From Siphonodentalium dalli (lineage: Eukaryota > Mollusca > Scaphopoda > Gadilida > Siphonodentaliidae), in NCBI GenBank assembly GCA_032622095.1, contig CP136069.1, positions 205,080,690 to 205,144,689 on the forward strand: a DNA stretch of 64,000 bases. Direction: 5' to 3'. A model generated the notes under the pieces. It was given only the letters and a program-made list of their open reading frames with translations. It was not told the DNA's origin and did no database searches. Shown here one piece after another: positions 34,198 through 44,579 of the stretch (the first letter of the stretch is position 1; each line of letters opens with the position of its first letter). A program made the translations under genes and the position numbers.

Positions 34198-34934
34198 AGG
34201 TTCCGTTTATAAGAGACAGGGCCCCCCGGTCTGTGGTTCCGTTTATAAGAGACAGGGCCCCCGGTCTGTGGTTCCGTTTATAAGAGACAGGGCCCCCCCG
34301 GTCTGTGTTTATAAGAGACAGGGCCCCCCGTTCTGTGGTTCCGTTTATAAGAGACAGGGCCCCCGGTCTGTGTTTATAAGAGACAGGGCCCCCCGGTCTG
34401 TGTTTATAAGAGACATGGCCCCCCGGTCTGTGTTTATAAGAGACAGGGGCCCCCGGTCTGTGTTTATAAGAGACAGGGCCCCCCGGTCTGTGTTTATAAG
34501 AGACAGGGCCCCCCGGTCTGTGTGTATAAGAGACAGGGCCCCCCGGTCTGTGTTTATAAGAGACAGGGCCCCCCGGTCTGTGTTTATAAGAGACAGGGCC
34601 CCCGGTCTGTGTTTATAAGAGACAGGGCCCCCCGGTCTGTGTTTATAAGAGACAGGGCCCCCCGGTCTGTGTTTATAAGAGACAGGGCCCCCCGGTCTGT
34701 GTTTATAAGAGACAGGGCCCCCCGGTCTGTGTTTATAAGAGACAGGGCCCCCGGTCTGTGTTTATAAGAGACAGGGCCCCCCGGTCTGTGTTTATAAGAG
34801 ACAGGGCCACCCGGTCTGTGTTTATAAGAGACAGGGCCCCCCGGTCTGTGTTTATAAGAGACAGGGCCCCCCGGTCTGTGTTTATAAGAGACAGGGCCCC
34901 CGGTCCGTTTATAAGAGACAGGGTCTGTGGCCCA
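34198..34934. repeat. Tandem repeat, ~30-bp unit, about 24 copies, Tn5-end-like
   Basis: The unit is TGTTTATAAGAGACAG followed by GGCCCCCCGGTCTG. Most are 30 bp, some 29 (five C instead of six), and the first few have an extra GTTCCG. TATAAGAGACAG is identical to the last 12 nt of the Tn5 mosaic end; the copy near 34520 (TGTGTATAAGAGACAG) matches 16 of its 19. Frames on both strands are a by-product of the repeat. Confidence 0.9.
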
Positions 34935-35189
34935 TTTGTGCACAAAGCGCACATTTTGATCGTTCAATCTTGTTTTATTTAACAAAAACAAATAACTTTT
35001 TTTTTTTTTTTTTAGATTGAACTCATTGCTGAATTTAATCAAACACAAATTTGAACAAATATTAAATTCATTTTGTTTATAAAAACAAATTTAAACAAGG
35101 GGTACGTATCGTACGCATCTAAGATGCTATGTCGAGTTTATTGGCAGTCGAAAAAAACTTCTGCCAATAACTTGGCAATAAGGCCCACA

Positions 35190-35830
35190 CAAGGCCCAAA
35201 AAGTCAGACAAACTTGGTGTTCGAACTCGTCCGAGATATTGTTGCAAGAGACTCATATATCAAATATGGTTTGAATCAGTTAATATTTTATTCAGTTATC
35301 ACGCGAACGGTGAAAAAAATGCTAAAAATAGACAAACTAAGGCCCATAACTCCGAGGAAAAAATTCGGACAAACCTGGTTTTCGAACTCGTCCGAGATAT
35401 TGTTGCAAGAGACTCATATATCAAATATGGTTTGAATCAGTTAATATTTGATTCAGTTATCGCGCTAACGGTGAAATAAATGCTAAAAATAGACAAACTA
35501 AGGCCCATAACTCCGGGGGAAAAATTCGGACAAACCTGGTTTTCGAACTCGTCCGAGATATTGTTGCAAGAGACTCATATATCAAATATGGCTTGAATCA
35601 GTTAATATTTGATTCAGTTATCGCGCTAACGGTGAAATAAATGCTAAAAATAGACAAACTAAGGCCCATAACTCCGGGGGAAAAATTCGGACAAACCTGG
35701 TTTTCGAACTCGTCCGAGATATTGTTGCAAGAGACTCATATATCAAATATGGTTGTAATCAGTTAATATTTGATTGAGTTATCGCGCTAACAGGTGATAA
35801 AATTGCAAAAAAGTCATCAAAGATGGATAA
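35190..35830. repeat. Tandem repeat, 161-bp unit, four copies
   Basis: TCCGAGATATTGTTGCAAGA recurs at 35230, 35391, 35552 and 35713, exactly 161 bp apart. Each unit contains AAGGCCCATAACTCCG, ACAAACCTGGTTTTCGAACT and CATATATCAAATATGGTTTG. Outer units are more diverged. Related diverged units occur at 44580-44960. Confidence 0.9.
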
Positions 35831-36094
35831 CTCTTGTCAAAAAGTTCGGACGTGACCCATTTTCTACAGGCAGTAAATAGTCATTGGGAGCAACTCACAT
35901 ACCAATATGTTTTTGAATCCGTTCACAAATGTCAAAGTTATAAGGTCCGCCCACCGCCTGCCCACCCGCCCGCCCGCCAACCGTCCCTCGTCAAACCATA
36001 AGTCAGCGCAGGCTGATAATACATGAGTGTCTTACTAAAAAATATGAGGCCGGATTTAGGGGTTAATTATGTGATAAAACAAGGTATAACATAC

Positions 36095-36237
36095 CTGGTA
36101 TGGATCTGTTCGTAGGTTATAATAACTGATGAAGTTTGTCACGAACTCACAGTACAGGAAATCATGTGTCTGGTTGACCGTTCGGAGACACCAATATGTG
36201 TTGTTGTTAGAGTTAGGGCAGAAACAGAACGAACCAT
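36095..36237 (-). CDS. SULF: Sulf (extracellular heparan-sulfate 6-O-endosulfatase), C-terminal exon
   Basis: On the minus strand the exon runs from acceptor TTATTCATTTTCAG to donor TACCAG|GTATGT, phase 1 to phase 0, 143 nt. It encodes [20 protein letters not shown] followed by [20 protein letters not shown] and LRTDPYQ. This is the diagnostic Sulf1/Sulf2 C-terminal segment (cysteines, the NNNTYWC and TDPYQ motifs, glycosylation sequon NQT). Sulf enzymes are secreted or cell-surface sulfatases that remove 6-O-sulfates from heparan sulfate and tune Wnt, FGF and other signalling (known for the family). The N-terminal catalytic domain, with its formylglycine cysteine, and the hydrophilic domain are not in the exons found. 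They should lie at higher coordinates. Confidence 0.88.
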
Positions 36238-36269
36238 CTGAAAATGAATAACAAGAATGCATAAATTAC

Positions 36270-36400
36270 AAAAAGGCAGCAATTATGTAATTAAACGACA
36301 GCAATCATGCAATCAATGTATGAACTATAGCATGGCAGCAATCATGTAATCAATGTATGAACTATAGCATGGCAGCAATCATGTAATCGATTACACATAA
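36270..36400. repeat. Tandem repeat, ~40-bp unit, about three copies
   Basis: GGCAGCAATCATGTAATCAA followed by TGTATGAACTATAGCAT is repeated just upstream (transcript sense) of the Sulf exon. Confidence 0.8.
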
Positions 36401-36538
36401 ACATCGACTATTCTAATTATATCAAATTCAAATTTCTAGCAGTCATTCAACAAATGAAAGTAGTTCTTTGGTCAATGTGTAGTCCAAGTTTTCTTCGATG
36501 TAAACCAGCCAGTGATGTCCTCAACAAGAAGTCAAATT

Positions 36539-37292
36539 GATTGTAATGGCCTCTCATGACAGCGAATGATTGTAATGGCCTCTCATGACAGCGAATGATT
36601 GTAACGGCCTCTCATGACAGCGAATGATTGTAACGGCCTCTCATGACAGCGAATGATTGTAACGGCCTCTCATGACAGCGAATGATTGTAATGGCCTCTC
36701 ATGACAGCGAATGATTGTAACGGCCTCTCATGACAGCGAATGATTGTAACGGCCTCTCATGACAGCGAATGATTGTAACGGCCTCTCATGACAGCGAATG
36801 ATTGTAACGGCCTCTCATGACAGCGAATGATTGTAATGGCCTCTCATGACAGCGAATGATTGTAATGGCCTCTCATGACAGCGAATGATTGTAACGGCCT
36901 CTCATGACAGCGAATGATTGTAACGGCCTCTCATGACAGCGAATGATTGTAACGGCCTCTCATGACAGCGAATGATTGTAATGGCCTCTCATGACAGCGA
37001 ATGATTGTAACGGCCTCTCATGACAGCGAATGATTGTAATGGCCTCTCATGACAGCGAATGATTGTAATGGCCTCTCATGACAGCGAATGATTGTAATGG
37101 CCTCTCATGACAGCGAATGATTGTAATGGCCTCTCATGACAGCGAATGATTGTAATGGCCTCTCATGACAGCGAATGATTGTAATGGCCTCTCATGACAG
37201 CGAATGATTGTAATGGCCTCTCATGACAGCGAATGATTGTAATGGCCATCTCATGACAGCGAATGATTGTAATGGCCTCTCATGACAGCGAA
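36539..37292. repeat. Tandem repeat, 29-bp unit, 26 copies
   Basis: GATTGTAAYGGCCTCTCATG plus ACAGCGAAT repeats head to tail with only a T/C toggle at one site and one single-base insertion (near 37247). No spacers separate the units, so this is a minisatellite and not a CRISPR array. Confidence 0.95.
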
Positions 37293-37333
37293 CTTTTACA
37301 CAGCATTGGAGCTTCCAAGAGTCAGCATCTAGA

Positions 37334-37720
37334 TTAACCCTTTACCCAACAAACCGGCCAAATCCGGCCAAATAAAGCTTCAACAGCCTAAAATATCTTC
37401 GGTCTGTCTCAATAGAACCATACAAATATGGATATCATTGGAACCGGCTCCTTGACCACATTGTGATAGTTACAGTTATGCCCTGTGCCAATGCATTCTC
37501 TTATATATGCGAGTCGACCATAGGTCGCCTCGCATATATAAGAGAATGCATTGACCTAAAAAAACACTTTTTACCATTTTTTCTTACATTCTTTACAATT
37601 TTATAATTTTTAATGTGTTAAGCCAATGCATTCTCTTATATATGCGAGGCGACCTATGGTCGACTCGCATATATAAGAGAATGCATTGGCACAGGGCCCT
37701 TCTGTTGGGTAAAGGGTTAA
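37334..37720. mobile_element. PB-1 MITE, full length
   Basis: TTAA flanks intact, hairpins at about 37487-37555 and 37621-37691. Its right TTAA is also the left TTAA of the adjoining PB-2 element. Confidence 0.85.
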
Positions 37721-38230
37721 CCCTTTCAGTGCCAGGGGCTGATCTCATCGGCCCTAATTTACGGTCTGTAAAATCGACCCTAAAAATTTAGTTTAGATTT
37801 TTTTGGGTTGAATTTTTCTGGGGTATGCTTAAGCATGCTATAGCGAATTTAAAAACAAACTGGATAAAACCTTAGGGGCATGTTATAACTCAAAACTATC
37901 ACCAAATATTCATAGTAATAATTTTTATGCCCATGAAAAACGTGAGATTCCCTGGCACTAAACCTACAAAATAAGTCTGTTATGCCCATGAAAAACGTGA
38001 GATTCCATGGCACTAAACCTACAAAATAAGTCTGTTAAAGAATATAAGAAAAAATTATTAAAATTGTAAAAGATTGTAAAAAATAATAACAAATGATGAA
38101 AAACTGTTAGGCCAATGCATTCTCTTATATATGCGAGGCGACCTATGGTCGACTCGCATATATAAGAGAATGCATTGGCACAGGGTATATGGGTTGATAC
38201 AAAAATCGGACCTGGCACTGAAAGGGTTAA
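37717..38230. mobile_element. PB-2 MITE, long form, abutting PB-1
   Basis: TIR CCCTTTCAGTGCCAGG / CCTGGCACTGAAAGGG between TTAA sites. One hairpin at about 38110-38178. An internal ~53-bp direct duplication (ATGCCCATGAAAAACGTGAG ... AATAAGTCTGTTA) starts at about 37928 and 37981. Confidence 0.85.
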
Positions 38231-39170
38231 ACAAATAGAAGGCCTGTATCAAGTGCATTGATGCATCATACAAAACATAGCTATCTGAGTGTTGATATGA
38301 CATAATAATATCGGATTTCCATTGCACAGCACACAACAGCTCAGTTCTGATTAATATCACACTCAGTTCCGCGTACTGAGTCTGACGAAATAAGTTATCT
38401 GTCGCATTACAATCGCTATAAATAACTTCCACAGGCAACTTTTTATGTATGACGCCACCACCCACATTTTTCTTTAAAAATAGTTTTAATGTACTTTCAG
38501 TTTCATTTCCACGAATGACATTCGTTTTCGCAAAAGAAAAATTTTGGTTAAATTATTATTCTATTCCTGGGAGAATTAATGCTAGGCATTTTCTCAGAAT
38601 ATGTTCTGTGCCTTGTGAAATATATTTAACTGCGAACAATCATGTTTTATGTGTTAATTAATAGAAACAAAATAATATTTTCTTTGTTTCACATCGAAAT
38701 CAACATCATATGCCTGAAATTAAATCAATTTATGACATCGCAACTACTAAATTATTCAGTACTAAATGTTGAAATTCTTGCAAATATTCAATTCTATTGG
38801 ACATGTTAGGTAATATTGGTCAATCTGGACTCTTTATATATATACACGCTTTTCTCTTTTAATTTGTTGTCATAAACTCTGAATTTGTAAATACTGTGTG
38901 AAATTAGCCATGCGGCAGAAAAAGTCTTATGCTTAGCTAAGGGCGGGATTTACCGGAATCGCGCTCGCTGACGGAATTCCGCTAGTCTCAGGAATTGCAT
39001 GCGACTATCACCTCAGAGGCTGCATCACATTACTGATAGATGTTATGATTGGTTGACACTGATGTAAAATTATCAATGTGTCAGAAAATTTATTGAACTA
39101 TTTTTAGCTACATGTATGTGGCGAATCAACCTGTTGCTGTATTGGAATTCTGACAATCGCATGATTGGCC
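38231..39170. other. Stretch without recognisable genes
   Basis: Single-copy-looking AT-rich DNA upstream of the Sulf exons in transcript sense. I looked for further Sulf exons on the minus strand and found none. A ~27-bp segment (ATGTTATGATTGGTTGACAC and following bases) at about 39044 recurs at 39466, on the other side of the PB-2 copy. Confidence 0.4.
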
Positions 39171-39455
39171 TTAACCCTTTCAGTGCCAGGGGCCGATCTC
39201 ATCGGCCCTAATTTACGGTCTGTAAAATCGGCCCTAAAAAAATAAAAAAATAAATTATTTTTTTTAGATTTTTAAAAAATTATTAAAATTGTAAAAAATT
39301 ATAAAAAATAATAACAAATGATGAAAAATTGTTAGGCCAATGCATTCTCTTATATATGCGAGGCGACCTATGGTCGACTCGCATATATAAGAGAATGCAT
39401 TGGCACAGGGTATATGGGTTGATACAAAAATCGGACCTGGCACTCAAAGGGTTAA
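39171..39455. mobile_element. PB-2 MITE, short form
   Basis: TTAA on both sides, TIR CCCTTTCAGTGCCAGG / CCTGGCACTCAAAGGG, one hairpin at about 39335-39402. Confidence 0.85.
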
Positions 39456-39589
39456 TCGCTAAATGTTATGATTGGTTGACACTGATGTAATGCTTGTTGA
39501 TTGAAAACCCGCCTAATTTTGTCAAGACTCAGTACGCGGAGCTGTTTGAGTGTGATTTTAATCAGAACTGACAACAGCTTTAACCCTTT

Positions 39590-39943
39590 ACCCAACAAAA
39601 CGGCCAAAACCGGCCAAATAAAGCTTCAACAGCCTAAAATATCTTCGGTCTGTCTCAATAGAACCATACAAATATGGATATCATTGGAACCGGCTCCTTG
39701 ACCACATTGTGATAGTTACAGTTATGCCCTGTGCCAATGCATTCTCTTATATATGCGAGTCGACCATAGGTCGCCTCGCATATATAAGAGAATGCATTGG
39801 CCTACATTCTTTAACAATTTTATAATTTTTAATGTGTTAAGCCAATGCATTCTCTTATATATATATGCGAGGCGACCTATGGTCGACTCGCATATATAAG
39901 AGAATGCATTGGCACAGGACCGTTCTGTTGGGTAAAGGGTTAA
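39590..39943. mobile_element. PB-1 MITE
   Basis: TTAA flanks intact. Hairpins at about 39731-39800 and 39840-39911; the second has an extra TATA in its stem. The inter-hairpin spacer is shortened. Confidence 0.85.
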
Positions 39944-40165
39944 TATAATTTATACATACCCAATGTCAATTTGGAGTGATATAGAATTTGAGTTGATGGA
40001 TTTTGTGAATTCATTTGGATCGCTTGGTTTATTTCTGTTCTAAATATTGAACTATATCTTCATGGAGCGGAGTACAGGAGGAAGTGATATGGATTGTTTG
40101 TAAACTGTCAATAATGTCCAGTTCAGCAACTCTTTGGCAGATTTTTCAATTGGTGTGAATTATAA

Positions 40166-40258
40166 AGGGGATAAACATGCTGTCTGTCTGTCCTCGCATC
40201 ACCGGTAAAACTGTTAAAAGACCCAAAATCACACCAGACAGCACATGTTTATCCCCCT
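40166..40258. mobile_element. Tiny fold-back element
   Basis: AGGGGATAAACATGCTGTCT is mirrored by AGACAGCACATGTTTATCCCC, separated by about 50 bp. The hAT-D element at 40265 starts within a few bases of its right end. Confidence 0.55.
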
Positions 40259-40264
40259 AATTGT

Positions 40265-40653
40265 CAGGGGCGCCGGAAACATCCAAGGGCAGGGGGGGGG
40301 GGGGCAGAGCCTACAAAAAGGGCACTTTTCCGCAAAAAAGGGCATTTTCTCCACAAACTCGGGAAAATAACCATAAATTCATTGTGGCAAAAATCCCTAT
40401 TTTAATGGTATTTGTCGGTTTTTATGGCCGTTTTGTGATAAAATTGACAAAAAATTAATATTCCTTGTGAAATTGGTGGTATTTGGACCAAAAAGTCACA
40501 TTTTGCTATAAAAACATGAGATTAAACACACAAAAAGCATTTTCTGTCTCCAGAAAAAGGGCAAGTCCTGCCCCTGCTCGCCCCCCTTGGTCAAGGGCAG
40601 GTGGGACAGCTGCCCCCTCTGCCCCCCCCCCCCCCCCTCTTCCGGCGCTCCTG
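40265..40653. mobile_element. hAT-like MITE, family hAT-D, exact 8-bp TSD
   Basis: CAGGGGCGCCGGAA at the left and TTCCGGCGCTCCTG at the right, flanked by identical CTAATTGT octamers (40257-40264 and 40654-40661). CAGGGGCG is a common hAT terminus. G- and C-homopolymer tracts (GGGCAGGGGG, CCCCCCC) lie just inside each end. No transposase. Confidence 0.9.
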
Positions 40654-40755
40654 CTAATTGTTACTGCATAAAATTTCCATTTTATGTTAAGTATACAACA
40701 CAAATGTTACTATAGTACACTGCATTGAATTAGCATTCTCACCCACTGTTAACTA

Positions 40756-40966
40756 CCTTAAAAAAAACATCCAGAAGCACATAGAAGAGTGTCGTCTGCT
40801 CATGTTTGTCTGGGGCTCTGTATGGGTGAAATTATAAAATTGTTAAAGAATACAAGAACAAATTATTAAAATTGTAAAAAATTGTTAGGCCAATGCATTC
40901 TCTTATATATGCGAGGCGACCTATGGTCGACTTGCATATATAAGAGAATGCATTGGCACACGGTTA
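40756..40966. mobile_element. Single-hairpin element related to 2487-2859
   Basis: It shares the CATGTTTGTCTGGGGCTC core (inverted relative to 2640-2690) and contains one standard hairpin (about 40886-40956) ending GGCACACGGTTAA. The left end is near CCTTAAAAAAAACATCC. Termini are poorly defined. Confidence 0.5.
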
Positions 40967-41220
40967 AAAACTATGTTATAAGGGGAAATAATTTTGATCA
41001 TTGCAGTACAAACATTATATAATACAGGTAGTTACACACTGTCCCAGATTCACTTATAATTGACCTTAAATTCACCTTAGTCATGTACTGTGACAACTGT
41101 ACACAAATATTTGAGTAGATCGAAAAGATAAACAAGAAATGTAATATATACCAGTAGTAGTACCCTTGTATCACATGGTATTTACAATTTTATCTAGAGC
41201 TGAACACATACTATTTTATC

Positions 41221-41569
41221 ATGATCTCAATGAGGGCCATGGATTTACAGACATTTGCAATATGCTTCATTTTGGTGTGGATTTGTTACTGGTACATTAA
41301 CAAGAAGAGATGTTTGAATTTGCCACCAGGACCTCGGAGTCTGCCTTGGCTGGGAAATATACTTCAGATTATGGGACGTGACATCCGAACTGTTTTTCAA
41401 GAATTTCAAAAGGATTATGGTGACGTTTTCACAGTAAAAATCCTCGGGAAAACGTTTATTGTCTTTAATGGATACAAAACATTGAAGGAGATGTTTGTTG
41501 ACCATGGTGACAAGGTAGCTGATCGTCATGAGAATGTCATGATCGAATACTTAAATCAATCACCTAAAG
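41221..41569 (+). CDS. CYP2-like: CYP2-like cytochrome P450, exon 1 of 4
   Basis: First exon of a complete microsomal-type P450. The four exons (349, 522, 441 and 182 nt) sum to 1494 nt, i.e. 497 aa plus stop, normal for the CYP2 clan. All three junctions are phase 1. This exon encodes a hydrophobic N-terminal membrane anchor (about residues 10-26), the proline hinge LPPGPR (34-39) and the start of the fold. Three in-frame ATGs occur at 41221, 41230 and 41239. The third has the best start context (GGGCCATGG) and would give 491 aa. The donor is CCTAAAG|GTATTT. P450s of this clan oxidise lipids, steroids or xenobiotics with NADPH-P450 reductase on the ER; the substrate here cannot be inferred. 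No convincing promoter element is seen upstream. Confidence 0.9.
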
Positions 41570-41710
41570 GTATTTATTTAACCCTTTGAGTGCCAGGTCA
41601 GATGTTTGTTGACCATGGTGACAAGGTAGCTGATCGTCATGAGAATGTCATGTTCGAATACTTAAATCAATCACCTAAAGGTATTTATTTAACCCTTTAA
41701 GTGCCAGGTC
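41489..41710 (+). repeat. Tandem duplication across the exon 1 end, donor and MITE edge (2 x 111 bp)
   Basis: The last ~80 nt of exon 1, its donor and the first ~22 bp of a PB-2 MITE (TTAACCCTTTGAGTGCCAGG) are repeated in direct orientation with a 111-bp offset, with only about three substitutions. The second copy retains a donor at 41681. Using it would read through an in-frame TAA, so it is probably inert. The duplication must postdate the MITE insertion. Confidence 0.85.
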
Positions 41711-41817
41711 CGATTTTTGTATCAACCCATATACCCTGTGCCAATGCATTCTCTTATATATGCGAGTCGACCATAAGTCGCCTCGCATATATAAGAGAAT
41801 GCATTGGCTTAACAATG

Positions 41818-41848
<31 letters not shown>

Positions 41849-41882
41849 TTTTTTACAATTTTAATATATTTTATTATATTCT
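41689..41882. mobile_element. PB-2 MITE, truncated
   Basis: TTAACCCTTTAAGTGCCAGG followed by one hairpin (about 41741-41809) and an expanded poly(T) tract. It ends where the PB-1 copy at 41883 starts, in the TTCTTTAA of the PB-2 spacer; the remainder of PB-2 is not found beyond it. Confidence 0.75.
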
Positions 41883-42218
41883 TTAACCCTTTACCCAACA
41901 GAAGGGCCCTGTGCCAATGCATTCTCTTATATATGCGAGTCGACCATAGGTCGCCTCGCATATATAAGAGAATGCATTGGCTTAACACATTTTTAGGCCA
42001 ATGCATTCTCTTATATATGCGAGGCGACCTATGGTCGACTCGCATATATAAGAGAATGCATTGGCACAGGGCATAACTGTAACCATCACAATGTGGTCAA
42101 TGAGCCGGTTCCAATGATATCCATATTTGTATGGTTCTATTGAGACAGACCGAAGATATTTTAGGCTGTTGAAGCTTTATTTGGGCGTTTTTGGCCGTTT
42201 TGTTGGGTAAAGGGTTAA
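41883..42218. mobile_element. PB-1 MITE inserted in PB-2
   Basis: TTAA flanks and TIRs intact, two hairpins (about 41913-41983 and 41996-42065) separated by only about 10 bp. Confidence 0.85.
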
Positions 42219-42223
42219 GAAAT

Positions 42224-42318
42224 GAATGTAGTTTGGGTGTGTTATATTGAAGGATATGGCTCTGTGACCGGTTCACACTTGATGTGCTCAATACAATTAA
42301 CACACCAAAACTACATTC
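42224..42318. mobile_element. Small fold-back
   Basis: GAATGTAGTTTGGGTGTGTT is mirrored by AACACACCAAAACTACATTC about 55 bp away. Possibly the decayed ends of another MITE. Confidence 0.5.
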
Positions 42319-42321
42319 AGT

Positions 42322-42660
42322 TTTATGTATACCCATACCATATGGTACATAGCATCGACGTCCGGATTGACCAATCGCTGTTCATCTGTCCATCTGTCTG
42401 TAGACACTTTACACATGGTGCGATAACTCAAACATTTTCTATCCAATCGGAATCAAATTTTGAAAATGAGTTTCTCAGCCCAAAATACAGATCAAGTTCA
42501 AAAATGGTTTTGATCAGAGTTTTTTTTTGTTTTATGGCCCTTTTTCAACTTAGAACTGACGCATGCTGTGATAACACAAAAAAAGATTATCTGATCGGAA
42601 CCAAATTTGGTATGTCAGTTTCTCAGCCTAACATACAGATCGGGTTCTAATTTGGGCATG
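42322..42660 (+). repeat. Dispersed repeat, inverted copy of 18905-19125
   Basis: It carries ACCCATACCATATGGTACAT, CTGTAGACACTTTACACATG and two tandem ~120-bp halves, each with TTTCTCAGCCYAAMATACAG. It lies in P450 intron 1. Confidence 0.55.
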
Positions 42661-42729
42661 ATCCCATATTTTATTACGGAGTTATGGCTCTTTTCCTAAA
42701 AAGAATCTTGCTCAATTAACAAAATATAT

Positions 42730-43550
42730 ATATACTAGCAGATTAGCCCGCCACTGGTGGCATTCGTCCCATGGCTTTGTTCGAAAAAGCAATTGCAACA
42801 GCTTCCGAGACACGTGTGCTGCATTTGTAAAAAAAATCGTTGAAATCCGCCAGTTTTACCCGATTTCACCTTGAATTGACCATTTTGAAGGTCAAGGTCA
42901 GGTCCTGGTAAATTCTCCGGACAAAAGTACACCTAGGTATCAAATTTCGTCGAAATCCACCAGTTTTACCGGATTTGACCTTGAATTGATCATTTTGAAG
43001 GTCAAGGTCAGGTCGGGGGTCACAATTTGACTGGTCCATGAGACTTCCCGGACAAAAGTTCCCCTAGGTAGCAAGTTTAGACTCAATCGGTAGGGCCGTT
43101 TTCAAGTCTATAACGGACACACACACATACATATATATCATTGGTGGGTACCCGTTTCAAGGTGAAGGTTACCTCGGGCGGAAACACTGACCCGATGAAA
43201 ATCTCCCCCATTCCTAGGAACCCCTAAGTACGAACACAGACATAAGAATCACACAACACTCTCATGTCTGGACACAGACACAACACGTTCATGTCTGGAC
43301 ACAGACACGCTCTTTATCAACGACACTGCGGATACGAACGCTCTTTAACTATCACGCGATTAACCCATGAATTCCCATTGCGGTGGCGGGGGAATGGAGA
43401 AGGATTGCTCTGACGTTCTCAGAAGCGGTGCGATGACACTTCATCTGTGATTTTACCCTTAGATAGCAAGTTTGGGCTCAATCCGTCCGGCAGTTTTCCA
43501 GGCCATAGCTAACAGACAAACAAACAGACAGAAGTCCCAAAATATATATT
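42730..43550. repeat. Dispersed repeat with internal duplication
   Basis: Begins TTAGCCCGCCACTGGTGGC. CCTTGAATTGACCATTTTGA followed by AGGTCAAGGTCAGGTC occurs twice (about 42870 and 42980). The family is not identified and no reading frame is supported. Located in P450 intron 1. Confidence 0.45.
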
Positions 43551-43659
43551 AGATATTATTTTTTTCATTGAAATTACTGAGACTCATTTAAACATCTTCC
43601 CGAGAACCACCAAGCTGATAAATCTGGCATGGTGCGAAGAGGCCTAGGATGGTAGGTAC

Positions 43660-44002
43660 CAGGGACCAGCCTAGGGTCAAAATATAGGGAGAAGTGACTT
43701 CTCCCTCTTGGAAAAATAAGGAGAAGTGAGGGCTTACCAGGGAGAAGTGGAGCGTTAGTGCGACTATTTGTCGCTAGTAACTATTCATTAGAACTGATTG
43801 TTTTAGCTGTTATTATTGTCCACAATAGATTTTCTACATGGGTGAGGATAAACTGGAAGTGTTAAGCTGAGCAGTAGATCATCCAGTAGATCATTTTTTT
43901 TTTTTTAGGGAGACATCCACTTCTCCCTGACGTCATTTCAGGGAGACTTGCGGCCACACAGGGCGACTATTTCGCCCACGTCGCCCCCTAGGCTGGTCCC
44001 TG
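43660..44002. mobile_element. hAT-B MITE, exact 8-bp TSD
   Basis: CAGGGACCAGCCTAGG at the left and CCTAGGCTGGTCCCTG at the right form a perfect 16-bp TIR. The flanks are identical GTAGGTAC octamers (43652-43659 and 44003-44010). Internal GGAGAAGTGACTTCTCC and ACTTCTCCCTG palindromes. Second copy of the family at 8738. Confidence 0.92.
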
Positions 44003-44105
44003 GTAGGTACATGTATTCAGATTGCTAAAATGTGACCTGTCCAAAAGAACCAGAGCTGATATCACACTTCCAAGTGACCCAAGTTATACTGTATCTTTTC
44101 CAGTA

Positions 44106-44481
44106 TTAACCCTTTACCCAACAGAACGGCCCTGTGCCAATGCATTCTCTTATATATGCGAGTCGACCATAGGTCGCCTCGCATATATTAGAGAATGCAT
44201 TGGCTTAACACATTAAAAATTATAAAATTGTTAAAGAATGTAAGAATTTTTTTTTTTAGGCCAATGCATTCTCTTATATATGCGAGGCGACCTATGGTCG
44301 ACTCGCATATATAAGAGAATGCATTGGCACAGGGCATAACTGTAACTATCACAATGTGGTCAAGGAGCCGGTTCCAATGATATCCATATTTGTATGGTTC
44401 TATTGAGACAGACCGAAGATATTTTAGGCTGTTGAAGCTTTATTTGGCCGGTTTTGGCCGGTTTGTTGGGTAAAGGGTTAA
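44106..44481. mobile_element. PB-1 MITE, full length
   Basis: TTAA flanks, hairpins at about 44136-44204 and 44261-44329. In P450 intron 1, in the opposite orientation to the 37334 copy. Confidence 0.85.
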
Positions 44482-44579
44482 ACAAGCAGTCGCAGACGGC
44501 GGTATCCCCCACCGAAATGTGCAGTTGGGGAAGTGCATTCTCAATAATGTTTGCGTTCTCAGAATGTGCTAAACAAGAG

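Noticed and set aside
34268-35048. Frames of 81-154 codons on both strands
   Set aside because: By-products of a 30-bp tandem repeat (a multiple of three).
36539-37292. CRISPR-like regular 29-bp repeats
   Set aside because: The units are directly contiguous without spacers, no cas genes are present and the DNA is from an animal. It is a minisatellite.
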